The position numbers were made by a program, and so were the translations under genes. Shown here one piece after another: positions 35,038 to 35,275 of a stretch of DNA of 35,275 nucleotides; position 1 is the first letter of the stretch, and each line of letters starts with the position of its first letter. The notes beneath the pieces were generated by a model, which saw nothing but the letters and a program-made list of their open reading frames with translations, ran no database searches and was not told the DNA's origin. This DNA comes from Clostridiales bacterium (GTDB lineage: Bacteria; Bacteroidota; Bacteroidia; Bacteroidales; Muribaculaceae): positions 93,307 through 128,581 of the forward strand of contig JAMPBP010000001.1 in the NCBI GenBank assembly GCA_023666645.1, read 5' to 3'.

Positions 35038-35073
35038 GTGGTGACCCGGCTGATTTTTGGCTGAGGTCACCAC
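35038..35073. terminator. Hairpin upstream of the sigma operon
   Basis: GTGGTGACC (35038-35046) pairs with GGTCACCAC (35065-35073); the plus side then reads ATTTTCTTTC. It lies between the sigma gene and a possible minus-strand gene entering from the right, so it probably ends that gene's transcript. Confidence 0.5.
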
Positions 35074-35170
35074 ATTTTCTTTCACCGATTATAGTTACAC
35101 TCCGTTAAAGTTTGGGGTTGCGAGGCTGTGACGTGGGGTTGAATGATGCTGAATGACTATGAATAGCACT

Positions 35171-35275
35171 CTAATTTGTGTTGATTATCAATAGGTTATA
35201 TACCAAGCGAAATAGATATTCAAGAATTGAACGGCACTCGGCAAGAGTGGCGACCATAGCGTCAAAGACGCTGCG
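35171..35275 (-). CDS. Possible C-terminal end of a gene cut by the window edge
   Basis: The minus-strand frame is open from the edge for 34 codons to a TAG at 35171-35173. It starts RSVFDAMVATLAECRSILEY and continues as a hydrophobic, helix-like tail. The first half has the G/C-rich third positions of real genes. The hairpin at 35038-35073 is correctly placed as its terminator. The plus strand is also open over most of this stretch, so the call is weak. I do not recognise the family; a transposase tail is conceivable but unsupported. Confidence 0.28.
   Translation of the reverse strand, partial: RSVFDAMVATLAECRSILEYLFRLVYNLLIINTN

Noticed and set aside
1..35275. CRISPR array, rRNA genes, complete insertion sequence or integrase
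   Set aside because: No regularly spaced direct repeats, rRNA signatures or transposase/recombinase motifs were seen anywhere in the window.

Overview
The window looks like a chromosomal segment from a gut-type Bacteroidota, most likely order Bacteroidales and plausibly a Muribaculaceae-like lineage. The evidence is threefold. It carries TonB-dependent receptors, DUF5689 lipoproteins and a C-terminal tail of the secreted Bacteroidales type. Start codons have A/T-rich upstream sequence instead of Shine-Dalgarno boxes. Many genes are preceded by the Bacteroidota -7 promoter box TAnnTTTG. The taxon is an inference from these features, not a database result.

Layout. (1) 1-9436, plus strand: the C-terminal part of a TonB-dependent receptor, two paralogous multidomain DUF5689 lipoproteins, then, after a terminator and a fresh promoter, a large secreted protein with OB-like and chitobiase-C-like repeats. 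Together they look like a cell-surface capture/uptake locus without SusD. (2) 9569-15788, plus strand: housekeeping genes, namely a TGS-containing nucleoside kinase followed by an S41 protease, then lysS overlapping gpsA. (3) 15891-23066, minus strand: ribE-mutS-trmH-like as one tightly packed unit and pheT-yebC as another, separated by a terminator. (4) 23285-25956, plus strand: a small unknown protein, a cyclophilin lipoprotein and an M16 peptidase, linked by ATGA overlap and short gaps. (5) 25957-26405: a gene-free stretch holding a very short minus-strand transcription unit (promoter, six-codon ORF, terminator), a nested hairpin and a 17-bp perfect inverted repeat. (6) 26406-28949, minus: an orphan GH115 alpha-glucuronidase. 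(7) 29086-29158: tRNA-Pro(CGG) with its own promoter and terminator, followed by a large bidirectional hairpin and creD (minus). (8) 31129-34914, minus: an AT-richer operon of ECF sigma factor, a compact FecR-like anti-sigma factor, an STN-domain TonB-dependent receptor and a 33-residue single-helix membrane peptide. (9) The right edge may hold the tail of another minus-strand gene.

The most distinctive parts are the two receptor loci. The left locus pairs a receptor with two surface lipoproteins built from the same modules. The right locus is a self-contained sigma/anti-sigma/receptor circuit with a microprotein. The short promoter-ORF-terminator unit at 26073-26149 is the best non-coding candidate. 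No CRISPR array, complete insertion sequence, integrase or rRNA was seen.
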